64,000 nucleotides of DNA from Cryobacterium sp. Y50 (GTDB lineage Bacteria > Actinomycetota > Actinomycetes > Actinomycetales > Microbacteriaceae): assembly GCF_002929805.1 (NCBI RefSeq), contig NZ_PJJM01000092.1, positions 1 through 64,000 on the forward strand, read 5' to 3'. Positions 43,079 to 52,102 of this stretch are shown in pieces; position 1 is the stretch's first letter, and every line of letters begins with the position of its first letter. The notes below the pieces were generated by a model. That model did not search any database and had not been told where the DNA came from. It saw nothing but the letters and a program-made list of their open reading frames with translations. A program made the translations under genes and the position numbers.

Positions 43079-45001
43079 GTGACTACCCGTCGCATGACAG
43101 TCAGCCAGGCACTCATCGAGTTTCTGGCCCACCAGTACACGGTCGATGGCGAGGTGCGTGAGCGCACGATCGTAGGCACGTTCGGCATCTTCGGCCACGG
43201 AAACGTCGCCGGAATCGGCCAGGCCCTCAAGCAGCTCTCGGTTGAAGACCCCACCCTGATGCCGTATCACCAGGCGCGCAACGAGCAGGGAATGGTGCAC
43301 GAATCCATCGCCTACTCGCGCATGACCCGTCGCCGGTCCACCTTCGCCTGCGCGGCATCCGTCGGCCCCGGTGCTACTAACATGCTGACCGGTGCGGCCG
43401 TCGCGACGACCAACCGCCTCCCCGTCCTTCTGCTGCCCTCCGACACCTTTGCCACCCGCGTCTCCGACCCGGTGCTGCAGCAGCTCGAGCTTCCGCACGA
43501 TGCGAGCATGAGCGTCAACGACGCCTTCAAGCCGCTCTCGCGCTTCTTCGACCGGGTGAATCGCCCCGAGCAGCTGTTCTCGGCCGCCCTCGGCGCCCTG
43601 CGAGTACTCACCGATCTGGTCGAGACCGGCGCCGTGACTATTTCCCTGCCGGAAGACGTGCAAGCCGAGGCCGTTGACGTGCCGGCGGAATTTCTCGCCG
43701 ACCGCGAATGGCATATCCGTCGCCCCCGCCCCGACCGCGGCGTCATCGCCGAGGTCGCCCGCGCGATTTCCCGGGCCCAGCGCCCGATGATCGTCGCTGG
43801 CGGCGGCGTGATCTACTCCGATGCCACCGCGGCCCTGCGCGAATTCGTTGAAGATACCGGTATTCCGGTGGGCATGTCGCAGGCAGGCGTCGGTTCGCTC
43901 AGCTGGGACCACGCCCAGAACCTCGGTTCGGTCGGAGCTACCGGAACCACCGCCGCCAACCGCGCTGCCGCCCAGGCTGATCTGATCATCGGTATCGGTA
44001 CGCGCTACAGCGATTTCACCGCCGCGAGCCGCACGGCCTTTCAGAACGCCAACGTGCGCTTCATCAACATCAACATTGCCTCCTTCGACGCGTTCAAGCA
44101 CGGCAGCGCCATTCCGGTTGTAGCGGATGCCCGCGAGTCGCTGCTCGAGCTCACTTCAGCCCTGACGGGCTTCCATGTTTCGGCCGACTTCGAGTCGGAC
44201 TACACGCGCCAGAAGGTCACCTGGGATACTGCTGTCGACGAGTCCTTCGTGGACCGCCGTCGGTCCCTTCCGAGTCAGTCGGAGATCATCGGTGCCGTAC
44301 AGCAGGCCTCCGACCCCCGCGACGTCGTCGTCTGTGCGGCCGGCTCGCTTCCGGGGGACCTGCACAAGCTGTGGCGCGTGCGCGACGACCTCGGCTACCA
44401 CGTGGAATATGCCTTCTCCTGTATGGGCTACGAGATCGCCGGCGGCATCGGGGTGGCTCGGGCCGACACGACCCGCGATTCCATCGTGATGGTCGGCGAC
44501 GGGTCATATCTCATGATGCACTCCGAGATCGTCTCGGCTGTTGCCGAGGGCATCAAGTTCATCATCGTGCTGATCCAGAACCACGGCTACGCCTCGATCG
44601 GACACCTCAGCGAGGACGTCGGATCGCAACGCTACGGAACCCTCTATCGCTATCAGGACAAGGCGGGTAACAACTTCGAGCAGGGTGAGATTCTGCCGAT
44701 CGACCTGGCCGCGAACGCCGCCAGCTACGGCCTGGACGTTATTTCCATCGAACCCAGTGCCAACGCGATCGCCGATCTCTCAGCCGCGATGAAGACCGCC
44801 AAGGCTTCGACCCGCGCCACCATGATCCACATCAACAACGACCCCAGGCTTTATGCACCCGATGGCGAAGGCTGGTGGGACGTACCCGTCGCCGCCGTCT
44901 CCTCCCTGCCAAGTACGCAGCAGGCCCGCACCGAATATCTTGCCCACCGGTCCCGCCAGAAGCCGCTCCTCGGCAACGGCGCCCTCGAAAGGAACAACTA
45001 G
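43079..45001 (+). CDS. iolD: 3D-(3,5/4)-trihydroxycyclohexane-1,2-dione hydrolase
   Basis: A 640-residue thiamine-diphosphate enzyme that opens the inositol ring to 5-deoxy-glucuronate. It has the N-terminal pyrimidine domain with its Glu (ARNEQGMVHESIAYSR), a central FAD/NAD-fold domain, and the ThDP/Mg site GDGSYLMMHSEIVSA (about 476). GTG start at 43079 after AAAGGA. It lies in order between iolB and iolE. Confidence 0.95.
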   Translation: MTTRRMTVSQALIEFLAHQYTVDGEVRERTIVGTFGIFGHGNVAGIGQALKQLSVEDPTLMPYHQARNEQGMVHESIAYSRMTRRRSTFACAASVGPGATNMLTGAAVATTNRLPVLLLPSDTFATRVSDPVLQQLELPHDASMSVNDAFKPLSRFFDRVNRPEQLFSAALGALRVLTDLVETGAVTISLPEDVQAEAVDVPAEFLADREWHIRRPRPDRGVIAEVARAISRAQRPMIVAGGGVIYSDATAALREFVEDTGIPVGMSQAGVGSLSWDHAQNLGSVGATGTTAANRAAAQADLIIGIGTRYSDFTAASRTAFQNANVRFININIASFDAFKHGSAIPVVADARESLLELTSALTGFHVSADFESDYTRQKVTWDTAVDESFVDRRRSLPSQSEIIGAVQQASDPRDVVVCAAGSLPGDLHKLWRVRDDLGYHVEYAFSCMGYEIAGGIGVARADTTRDSIVMVGDGSYLMMHSEIVSAVAEGIKFIIVLIQNHGYASIGHLSEDVGSQRYGTLYRYQDKAGNNFEQGEILPIDLAANAASYGLDVISIEPSANAIADLSAAMKTAKASTRATMIHINNDPRLYAPDGEGWWDVPVAAVSSLPSTQQARTEYLAHRSRQKPLLGNGALERNN

Positions 45002-45003
45002 TC

Positions 45004-45918
45004 ATGTCGGAATCCCAGATTCGCATCGGCACCGCTCCCGACTCGTGGGGCGTATGGTTTCCGAACGACCCGAAGCAGATTCCGTGGGAACGCTTTCTCG
45101 ATGAGGTGCAGGCGGCCGGCTACCACTGGCTGGAACTCGGCCCGTTCGGCTACCTCCCCACCGATCCGGCGCAGCTCGCCGATGAGCTGGCTAAGAGAGA
45201 TTTGAAGCTGTCGGCTGGAACCGTCTTCACCGGTTTTCACAAGGGTGAAGACCAATGGAAGCGGGCCTGGGACCAGGCGCTCGACGTTGCCGGGCTGGTC
45301 TCGCAGCTGGGCGTCGAACACCTCGTTGTGATTCCGGACCTGTGGCGTTCCGATGCCACGGCCGAGGTGCTCGAATCGCGAAACCTCGATAGCGACCAGT
45401 GGAAGAAGCTCTCCGCCGGCCACGACAAGCTCGGCCAGGCCCTGCTTGAAGAGTATGGAATCAAGCAGCAGTTCCACTCGCACGCGGACAGCCACGTTGG
45501 CACCTACCGCGAGGTCGAACGCTTTCTTCAGGAGACCGACCAGGCCTTCACCAACCTGTGTCTCGACACCGGACACTTCGCGTACTACCTCGGTGACAAC
45601 GTCAAGCTCATGACGGCCTACCCGGATCGCATCGGCTACCTGCACCTCAAGCAGGTAGAACCCAACATCTTGGCCGATGTGCTAAAAAACGACCTGCCGT
45701 TCGTCGAGGCCGTGGCGCTGGGAGTCATGACGGAACCGGGCTTCGAGGGCGTGCCGGAGCTGGCACCGATCATTGAAAAAGCTGCCGAAATCAACCCCGA
45801 GATGTTCGCCATCATCGAGCAGGACATGTACGGCTGCGCCATCGACTTTCCGTTCCCGATCGCCCAGCGCACTCGTGAGCACATCTTCAGCTGCACCCGG
45901 GCCGCGCGCATCCGCTAG
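45004..45918 (+). CDS. iolE: Myo-inosose-2 dehydratase
   Basis: A 304-residue TIM-barrel (AP endonuclease 2 fold) dehydratase producing the trihydroxycyclohexane-dione used by IolD. It begins with the IolE hallmark IRIGTAPDSWGVWFP; metal ligands are suggested by the conserved His/Asp/Glu in FHSHADSHVGT, LCLDTGHFAYY and MFAIIEQDMYG. The ATG at 45004 follows the iolD stop by 2 bp, so the pair is translationally linked. Confidence 0.92.
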   Translation: MSESQIRIGTAPDSWGVWFPNDPKQIPWERFLDEVQAAGYHWLELGPFGYLPTDPAQLADELAKRDLKLSAGTVFTGFHKGEDQWKRAWDQALDVAGLVSQLGVEHLVVIPDLWRSDATAEVLESRNLDSDQWKKLSAGHDKLGQALLEEYGIKQQFHSHADSHVGTYREVERFLQETDQAFTNLCLDTGHFAYYLGDNVKLMTAYPDRIGYLHLKQVEPNILADVLKNDLPFVEAVALGVMTEPGFEGVPELAPIIEKAAEINPEMFAIIEQDMYGCAIDFPFPIAQRTREHIFSCTRAARIR

Positions 45919-45967
45919 CCCCGCAGTATCCGTTCTATGCCCACCCAAACGTTTCGAAGGAAAAATC

Positions 45968-46990
45968 ATGCCTGATCTGAAAATTGCCGTCGTCGGTGCC
46001 GGCCTTATGGGGGCCGACCACGTCATCCGCATCACCGAGCGTATCGCCGGCGCTCGCGTCAGCGTTATCGTCGAACCCGATGAGAGTCGAGCTCAGGCCG
46101 CCCTCGCGCACGCTCCCGGTGCTATGCACTTCACAAAGCTGGAAGACGCCCTCGCTGCCGGTGTCGTCGATGCCGTACTGATCGCCACCCCGGGCCAGTT
46201 TCACGAGCCGGTCCTTTTTCCCGCCCTCGCGGCGGGCATCCCGATTCTGTGCGAGAAGCCGCTGACGCCAACTCCGGAGGCATCACTGCGCATCCTCGAA
46301 GCGGAGCAGGCGGCCGGTGCTGTAGTTGGTCACAAGCTGATCCAGGTGGGCTTCATGCGTCGGTTCGACGCGGAGTACATTGAGCTGCGCGACTTGATCG
46401 TCGCCGGCACGGCGGGGGAGCTGCTGGCTCTCAACTGCGCTCACCGCAACGGGATGGTGCCCGACTCTTACACCAACAGCATGCTCATCGAAGACTCCGT
46501 CGTGCATGAGATCGACGTGGTGCGCTTTCTCACCGACTCGCCGATTGTCGCGATCGAGGTCAAGCACGGCAAGCGCAACACGCTCTCGCCCGATCACCTC
46601 AACGAACCAATCTTCGTGCTGCTGTACACGGAGAGCGGTGTGCTGGCCAATGTCGAGATGAACGTCAGCGTGCAATTCGGCTACCAAGTAAAGACCGAGG
46701 CCGTCTTCCAAAAGGGAATCGCCGAGATCGGCCGCACCGCCGGAATGACCCTGTGGCAGGACGGCCGTTACGGTGGAGTCGAGAACGCGAGCTTCAAAAC
46801 CCGGTTCGCCGCCGCCTACGACAACCAGATCCAGCGCTGGGTAAACGCCACCAAACGCGGCGAGATCGACGGACCGAGCGCCTGGGACGGCTACCTCGCC
46901 TCCGCAGCCTGCGCGGCCGGCGTGACAGCCCTGACTACGAGCGAACTGGTCGACGTTGTGTACGTCGAGCGACCCGCCTTCTACAACTAG
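45968..46990 (+). CDS. iolG: Inositol 2-dehydrogenase, Gfo/Idh/MocA family
   Basis: A 340-residue NAD-dependent oxidoreductase oxidising myo-inositol (or another inositol stereoisomer) to 2-keto-inositol, the first pathway step. Rossmann motif VVGAGLMGADHV (about 9), CEKPLTPTPE with the conserved Lys, and the catalytic DS/xxHEID region LIEDSVVHEIDVVRFL. GAAGGAAA precedes the ATG at 45968. Stereospecificity (myo, scyllo or chiro) cannot be decided from sequence. Confidence 0.9.
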   Translation: MPDLKIAVVGAGLMGADHVIRITERIAGARVSVIVEPDESRAQAALAHAPGAMHFTKLEDALAAGVVDAVLIATPGQFHEPVLFPALAAGIPILCEKPLTPTPEASLRILEAEQAAGAVVGHKLIQVGFMRRFDAEYIELRDLIVAGTAGELLALNCAHRNGMVPDSYTNSMLIEDSVVHEIDVVRFLTDSPIVAIEVKHGKRNTLSPDHLNEPIFVLLYTESGVLANVEMNVSVQFGYQVKTEAVFQKGIAEIGRTAGMTLWQDGRYGGVENASFKTRFAAAYDNQIQRWVNATKRGEIDGPSAWDGYLASAACAAGVTALTTSELVDVVYVERPAFYN

Positions 46991-47020
46991 CCTTCACCTA
47001 CCCGTTTTCGAAAGGCCACC

Positions 47021-47884
47021 GTGAAGATCGCACTCGACCCCACCCCGTTCCACCACTCGCACTCCCTGCTGGAGTTTCCCCGTCTCGCGGCTGACCTCGG
47101 CTATGAGTGGCTGCAGCTGACGCCGCACGCTGACTTCATCCCGTTCTTCAACCATCCGAAGGCGGACGACGACCTTGTTCAGGCGTTCAAAAAGGCGTGC
47201 ACGGATGTCGGAGTGGGCGTGGCATCCGTTCTGCCGGTCTTGCGGTGGTCGGGTCCCGACGAAGATGCCAGGGAAGCGGCGGTGCGTTACTGGAAACGCG
47301 CCATCGAGATCACGGTCGAACTCGGGGTCGACACAATGAACACCGAGTTCAACGGTCGGCCTGAACTGGCGGAACAGTCGGAGCGGGCCTTCTATCGCTC
47401 GATGGAGGAGCTCGTTCCGACGATCGAGAAGGAAGGGATCCGGGTACTGATCGATCCGCATCCCGATGATTTCGTCGAAGACGGCCTTGCCGCGCTGCGC
47501 GTGATTCGCGGCATCAACTCGAAAAACTTCGGGTTTGTCTACGTGGCCTCGCACACGTTTCACTACGGCAATAGCCCACTCGAAATCATGCGCGCCGCCG
47601 GCGACAAGCTCGGCCTGGTGCATGTCTCCGACACCATGGATCACACGGCGTCGCACGGCCTGCGCTACATCACCAATCCGCCCGGCAATGCCGTGCGGGT
47701 GCACCAACACCTGAAAATCGGCGACGGCGACGTGAACTGGAGCGAATTCTTCGGTGGACTGAAGGAAATTGGATTCCTCGACCGTGCAGACACGGTCATG
47801 GTCTCAAGTGTCTTCGCCGAGGACGAAACCGCCGCCGCGACCGCTATCTACCAGCGCGAAGTGATGACGGATTCGATCGCCTAG
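47021..47884 (+). CDS. iolH: TIM-barrel sugar phosphate isomerase/epimerase, IolH-type
   Basis: A 287-residue AP-endonuclease-2-fold protein placed last in the iol operon as iolH is in Corynebacterium. Metal-site candidates are MNTEFNG (Glu), IDPHPDDF (Asp/His), VASHTFHYG (His) and VHVSDTMDH. The reaction is unproven; isomerisation of a keto-inositol or keto-deoxygluconate is the usual guess. GTG start after AAAGG. A 116-bp AT-richer gap follows. Confidence 0.8.
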   Translation: MKIALDPTPFHHSHSLLEFPRLAADLGYEWLQLTPHADFIPFFNHPKADDDLVQAFKKACTDVGVGVASVLPVLRWSGPDEDAREAAVRYWKRAIEITVELGVDTMNTEFNGRPELAEQSERAFYRSMEELVPTIEKEGIRVLIDPHPDDFVEDGLAALRVIRGINSKNFGFVYVASHTFHYGNSPLEIMRAAGDKLGLVHVSDTMDHTASHGLRYITNPPGNAVRVHQHLKIGDGDVNWSEFFGGLKEIGFLDRADTVMVSSVFAEDETAAATAIYQREVMTDSIA

Positions 47885-48000
47885 ATGCATGCGCCGGTTT
47901 AAAGGGAATCCGAGGAAGTCATGAATGGCAAATGTCCTTCACGCGCGCTGGTGAAACCATTGCTTTACCAAATGAATCTCTATCTTAAAACGGATGCATT
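47885..48000. other. Gap between iolH and the P450 operon, visibly AT-richer
   Basis: No gene. It marks a drop in GC from the iol genes to the following block. TATCTT (47981-47986) is a possible -10 box for the SDR gene with a poor -35. GTCATGA (47918-47924) matches 7 of 10 positions of the IolR-type site TGTCATGACA and is only a weak candidate. Confidence 0.35.
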
Positions 48001-48825
48001 ATGATCGCGTGGGCCAGGTATCCCTATGACGAAACTCGTCTTCTGGTCACCGGCGCGGGGTCGGGGATTGGACGCGCGATTGCGCGGGCATTTCTCGAAC
48101 AGGGCGCACGAGTACCTGTTGCGGGTCGCCGCGCGGAGGCGCTCCGCGAGACGGTGAAGGACTTCCCCTCCGACTGTTCCCTGATCATCGAGGGCGACAT
48201 GGCGGTACGCGCCGATGTCGAAATGGCAGTGCGCGCCGCCACGGAGATCTGGGGCGGACTGGATACCGTTATTGCCAACGCCGGCCTGTGTGAGCCTGGA
48301 ACCATTGACGAACTCACGAATGAATCGTGGGAGCGAATGCGGTCGATCAACATTGACGGAATGATCCACCTGGCTCGAGCCGCTGTACCGGCGCTGCGCA
48401 AGTCCCGTGGGTCGTTCACAGCGATCTCGTCAATCGCCGGCATGGGTGGTGACTGGCGACAGGTGGGCTACAACGCAACGAAAGGAGCTGTCAATGCCTT
48501 TGTGCAAAGCCTGGCACTCGATCTGGGTCGTGACGGTGTGCGAGTCAACGCCATTGCGCCGGCTTTCACATCGACTCAGCAGACGCAGGAACGACTGGAT
48601 GACTCGGTTTTCTGGTCAGCGCTGCGCGACCGTCTGGCACTGGAACGACCCGCGACACCGAATGACATCGCCAGGGCCGCCTTGTTTCTGGCAAGTCCCG
48701 ACGCCGCCTATATCACGGGTGTCATACTGCCCGTCGACGGCGGCACGACGGCTTCGAGTGGGACTCCACGCCCCCCCGACTACGGTTCGCTGGCCAACCG
48801 CAGCGTTCCTCTCACCCAAGTGTGA
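48001..48825 (+). CDS. Short-chain dehydrogenase/reductase
   Basis: A 274-residue classical SDR: cofactor motif TGAGSGIGRAIA (about 18), NAG in VIANAGLCEPG, catalytic Ser in ISSIAGMGG and Y-x-x-x-K in YNATKGAVNAF, and the typical end ITGVILPVDGG. It probably oxidises or reduces a cyclitol or sugar hydroxyl. It leads the operon with the P450, aldo/keto reductase and creatininase-family genes (40-bp gap to the P450). Codons are less GC-rich than in the iol genes. The ATG at 48001 has no strong Shine-Dalgarno site. Confidence 0.85.
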   Translation: MIAWARYPYDETRLLVTGAGSGIGRAIARAFLEQGARVPVAGRRAEALRETVKDFPSDCSLIIEGDMAVRADVEMAVRAATEIWGGLDTVIANAGLCEPGTIDELTNESWERMRSINIDGMIHLARAAVPALRKSRGSFTAISSIAGMGGDWRQVGYNATKGAVNAFVQSLALDLGRDGVRVNAIAPAFTSTQQTQERLDDSVFWSALRDRLALERPATPNDIARAALFLASPDAAYITGVILPVDGGTTASSGTPRPPDYGSLANRSVPLTQV

Positions 48826-48865
48826 TTGATCACGCCGTCACCCAACATTGTCGCGAAGGAGCGCC

Positions 48866-50248
48866 ATGACAGAAAATCCGCAGCTACGAGTCGCCAGGCC
48901 CGGCTGTTCGCATCTCGAACTCAGTCTTTCTGAAGCAATTGATGATCCGGCCAGGTCGCTGGAAACAGAGACGGTCACTAAACAAGGCGGTGTTGGGCCG
49001 TTGGATTTCACGGTGGATTACGACCCGTTGTCCTACGCGGTGTATGACTACCCCTACGACACCTACAAGCGGCTGCGGGATGCCGCCCCCGTGTATTTCA
49101 ATCGGGACCGGGAAATCTATGTTGTCTCCCGATACGACGACGTTCGTGCCGGCTTGGCCAACAATGTCCAGCTGGTCAACGGTCTCGGGAACGATATCGA
49201 TGGAACACACGACTCCTATGGGGCCGGAATGCTCGTCGCCGAAGACCCTCCCCGCCACACGAACTTGCGGGCGGCCATTCGCCGTACCTTTGCAGCCCGC
49301 GAAATCTTGGCCAAAGAAGACGGCATTCGTGCGTTCACGCAGAGCCTTCTCGCCGACATGCAGGCCAAGGGTGGTGGCGATTTTGCCACCGATTTCGCCC
49401 TGCCCATGTCCATTGGTATGGGTATCTCCTTGCTCGGCTCACCGGCAGAGGACAACACCGCGTTCGTGGAACACCTGTGGCGGGCGATGGAACGAACGGT
49501 GGGCAAGTACGGCATCCCGGTTGACGCGGCGGTAGCGAATGGCGAAACCGAAGAGCTTCTAGCGCGTCGTTTCGCCCAACGTCGTGACGCAATCGCGGCT
49601 GGCGCCGAGACAACTGGCTCCGATGCGTACACCCAGATTTTGCTGGCCTCCCAGAAGGGGAAAGTACTTGAAGCTGAGCAGGACGGTTTAGCCCATCTCA
49701 TCCTCTCTGCCGCCAGCGATGCCCCGGCAGCCCTGCTCACCAACCTGGTTTATGTCTTGGATAAATTTCCGCGCCTGCAAGGACATTTGCGCTCTCACCC
49801 AGAGTTGATCACAGCGTTTGTTGAGGAGACCTTACGTTACGAAACGCCGGGACAAAATGTGTCGCGACAAACCACGGAGCAGATCGTGATCGCCGGGGTC
49901 ACGATTCCGGCCGATTCCCGAGTGATGTTTTTGCAGGGGTCAGCGAACCGGGACGAACGCGTGTATCCAGATCCGGACGTTTTCGACATCAGTCGGGAGT
50001 TCACGCCGAAGAACCGCATCATGTCGTTCGGTGAAGGTATTCACGCTTGTATGGGCGCGCCGTTCGCTCGCATGGCAGCAAAAATCATGGTCGAGGAGCT
50101 GCTGGCCGGACCTGATATTCGCATTGTCGGCTCCCCTGAACGCTGGGTGAAGCAGTTGGTGCGCGGATTCTCCGCTCTCCCTGTCGAATTCGCCGCGCCC
50201 GGCAGCGGCGTCGTCCATCAGCACTTCACTCTAGGAATTGGACGGTAA
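48866..50248 (+). CDS. Cytochrome P450 lacking the usual I-helix threonine
   Basis: A 460-residue soluble bacterial P450. The heme loop is FGEGIHACMGAPFARM with the thiolate Cys395, and the ExxR motif is EETLRY (Glu321, Arg324). In the I-helix the usual A-G-x-[DE]-T-T is replaced by A-S-D-A-P (Asp285, Ala286, Pro287), so the oxygen-activating Thr is missing, as in P450eryF and P450cin. GAAGGAG precedes the ATG at 48866. Its probable electron donors, an FprA-type reductase and a flavodoxin, lie 1.9-3.6 kb downstream. Context suggests oxidation of an inositol derivative, such as O-demethylation; a terpenoid substrate cannot be ruled out. Confidence 0.92.
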   Translation: MTENPQLRVARPGCSHLELSLSEAIDDPARSLETETVTKQGGVGPLDFTVDYDPLSYAVYDYPYDTYKRLRDAAPVYFNRDREIYVVSRYDDVRAGLANNVQLVNGLGNDIDGTHDSYGAGMLVAEDPPRHTNLRAAIRRTFAAREILAKEDGIRAFTQSLLADMQAKGGGDFATDFALPMSIGMGISLLGSPAEDNTAFVEHLWRAMERTVGKYGIPVDAAVANGETEELLARRFAQRRDAIAAGAETTGSDAYTQILLASQKGKVLEAEQDGLAHLILSAASDAPAALLTNLVYVLDKFPRLQGHLRSHPELITAFVEETLRYETPGQNVSRQTTEQIVIAGVTIPADSRVMFLQGSANRDERVYPDPDVFDISREFTPKNRIMSFGEGIHACMGAPFARMAAKIMVEELLAGPDIRIVGSPERWVKQLVRGFSALPVEFAAPGSGVVHQHFTLGIGR

Positions 50249-50253
50249 ACCCC

Positions 50254-51228
50254 ATGCAATATCGCTCTTTTGGTAGAACAGGATGGGATGTTAGCGAGAT
50301 CTCCTTCGGCGCATGGCAGCTCGGCGGCCAATGGGGCCAGGTCGACGATGAAGAGTCGATTGCGACCCTTCTGGCCGCGTACACCCTTGGCATCAACTTT
50401 GTCGACACCGCTGAGTTCTATGGAGCTGGCCACAGCGAAGAAGTGATCGGCGAATCTCTTCGCCGCTGGGACGGGGACCGCATCTACGTTGCCACCAAAA
50501 TTCAGCCAACTCGCTGGCCGAACGCCGACGAAGACAACCCCAAGATGCGTGGCCGCTACCCCGAGTGGCATCTGCGCAACGGCGTCGAGCTCGCGTTGAC
50601 CCGGCTTGGCGTTGAACGGCTTGATCTCCTTCAACTGCATTGCTGGGTCACCGACGGACTGAACAACCTGGATTGGCTGGAAACCCTCAATGCCCTGCGG
50701 GTTGAGGGCAAGATAGACAAAATCGGGGTTTCCATTCGCGACTACCGCCCCGATGAAGGAGTGAATCTTGCGAATCTCGGACTAGTTGACTCCATCCAGG
50801 TCATTTTCAACTTATTCGAACAACGTCCAGTGACCAATTTATTTCGGGCAGGAGCGCGAACGAAGACCGCGTTCATTGACCGGGTCGCCTTCGACTCGGG
50901 CTCCCTCAGCGGTGCGTGGACTCCCTCAACCTATGACTCGTGGGAGGTCGGCTCGCAGCAGCACCAGATGTTTCGCGGTGAACGGTTCACCGAAACTTTG
51001 AAACGCGTCGAAGCGTTGAAAGCGATCTGCGCGCCGTATTACCTCACCCTGGCGGAGGCTGCCATGCGATACACCCTGAGTTCACCCGACGTCTCGACCG
51101 TGATCGCGGGCATGAGCACGCAGAAAAACGTCGAGCGCAACGCCTCGTACTCCGATGGCCAGGCGTTCCCCCCGGAACTGCTCGACCAGCTTGCGGAGCA
51201 CAACTGGCCCAGAAACTACTACAAATGA
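50254..51228 (+). CDS. Aldo/keto reductase
   Basis: A 324-residue NADPH-dependent AKR with the catalytic tetrad Asp51, Tyr56 (FVDTAEFYGAGHSEE), Lys82 (VATKIQP) and His129 (LLQLHCW). It resembles the YajO/IolS-like class, members of which are often found with inositol genes. A plausible role is reduction of a keto-cyclitol or of an aldehyde released by the P450 (inferred). It starts 5 bp after the P450 stop and overlaps the next gene by ATGA, so it is part of the same operon. Confidence 0.88.
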   Translation: MQYRSFGRTGWDVSEISFGAWQLGGQWGQVDDEESIATLLAAYTLGINFVDTAEFYGAGHSEEVIGESLRRWDGDRIYVATKIQPTRWPNADEDNPKMRGRYPEWHLRNGVELALTRLGVERLDLLQLHCWVTDGLNNLDWLETLNALRVEGKIDKIGVSIRDYRPDEGVNLANLGLVDSIQVIFNLFEQRPVTNLFRAGARTKTAFIDRVAFDSGSLSGAWTPSTYDSWEVGSQQHQMFRGERFTETLKRVEALKAICAPYYLTLAEAAMRYTLSSPDVSTVIAGMSTQKNVERNASYSDGQAFPPELLDQLAEHNWPRNYYK

Positions 51229-51968
51229 GAGATGCAAAACTTCGACAAGTTCAAGTCGAGTACCTCTCGCCCGCCGAACTTGACGCAGCTTTGGCTGCTG
51301 CGTCCATCGTGTATTTACCGCTGGGGACGATTGAATTTCATGGTTCGCATCTGCCGGTCGGTCTGGACGCTCTAACGGCCCACGGGCTGTGTATTGACGC
51401 TGCTCAACGGACTGGTGGTCTGGTCCTCCCTCCGCTGTACCAAGGCACGGGAGGAGGGCATTCCGCCTACCCGTGGACGATCATGATGCCAACAGCTACA
51501 GCAATCCGATCAAACGTGCACCACACCCTGCAACGATTGTCTGATTTCGGTGTGCGGAAAACTGTTCTGTTCACCGGTCATTTTCCCGACGAACAGCTCG
51601 ATCTCATCGACGGGCTGGCAGCCGAGTGGAACACGCAGGGAACTCACACCATGCGGGTTTTGGCTACCGGTGTCAACCGGTGTACCGAGGCGCCTCTCGC
51701 TCCCGACCATGCCGGGGTGTTCGAAACCACTCTGCTGCACTCGTTCTGGCCCGATTTAGTACACCTCGACCGACTGCCGCCCGCAGACATGCATCCGGCA
51801 GTTGACCCGGCCGGTGACGATCAGGGTCGGCACCGGCATGACTCCGCCCATCCGTTGTGGGGAATTTTTGGCCCGGACCCGCGACGTCTGGATCTATCCA
51901 GCAGCGGTCTTCTGCGCGAGTTTCTGGTCGGGTGGCTCAGTGGTCAAGTTCTCAAGCTCACGGCTTGA
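51225..51968 (+). CDS. Creatininase family metal-dependent hydrolase
   Basis: A 247-residue creatininase-fold protein. The metal motif E-x-H-G-x-H-L-P is intact (Glu37, His39, Asp48 in GTIEFHGSHLPVGLDA), and a late Glu is seen in DHAGVFETTLL. The central motif is TGHFPDEQ (His119) instead of the usual N-G-H-G-G-N, so the substrate pocket differs from creatinine amidohydrolases. Family members cleave cyclic amides, lactams or peptides; a lactone- or ring-opening role in cyclitol breakdown is a guess. ATGA overlap with the aldo/keto reductase. Confidence 0.82.
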   Translation: MRDAKLRQVQVEYLSPAELDAALAAASIVYLPLGTIEFHGSHLPVGLDALTAHGLCIDAAQRTGGLVLPPLYQGTGGGHSAYPWTIMMPTATAIRSNVHHTLQRLSDFGVRKTVLFTGHFPDEQLDLIDGLAAEWNTQGTHTMRVLATGVNRCTEAPLAPDHAGVFETTLLHSFWPDLVHLDRLPPADMHPAVDPAGDDQGRHRHDSAHPLWGIFGPDPRRLDLSSSGLLREFLVGWLSGQVLKLTA

Positions 51969-52021
51969 TGGGTGCAACTGTCACGATTCGCGTCGGCTCT
52001 GTACCGGCGATTTCATCAAAC

Positions 52022-52037
52022 ACTAGCACGTGCTAGT
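52022..52037. promoter_or_regulatory. Perfect 16-bp palindrome, probable operator
   Basis: ACTAGCACGTGCTAGT, centred on CG as in many LacI-family operators, lies 13 bp upstream of the -35 box of the reductase-flavodoxin promoter. The nearby LacI-family gene is a natural candidate reader, but a TetR-type protein would also fit. Confidence 0.6.
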
Positions 52038-52050
52038 AAATCATGCTATG

Positions 52051-52078
52051 TTGACCTGACAAAGTTCTATTTAGCCTA
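52051..52078 (+). promoter_or_regulatory. Promoter of the reductase-flavodoxin genes
   Basis: -35 TTGACC (52051-52056), 16-bp spacer, -10 TAGCCT (52073-52078), 24 nt before the ATG at 52103. Confidence 0.6.
52052..52061. promoter_or_regulatory. IolR-type site TGACCTGACA over the -35 box
   Basis: Matches KGWCHTRACA at every position and overlaps the -35 hexamer of the reductase-flavodoxin promoter, the same arrangement as at iolC. Confidence 0.5.
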
Positions 52079-52102
52079 CGAACACTGCAAGGGGCAGCAC
52101 GT

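Noticed and set aside
42803-44101. Long minus-strand frame opposite iolB and iolD
   Set aside because: Gly/Val/Arg/His-rich antisense translation with no motif; iolB and iolD are certain.
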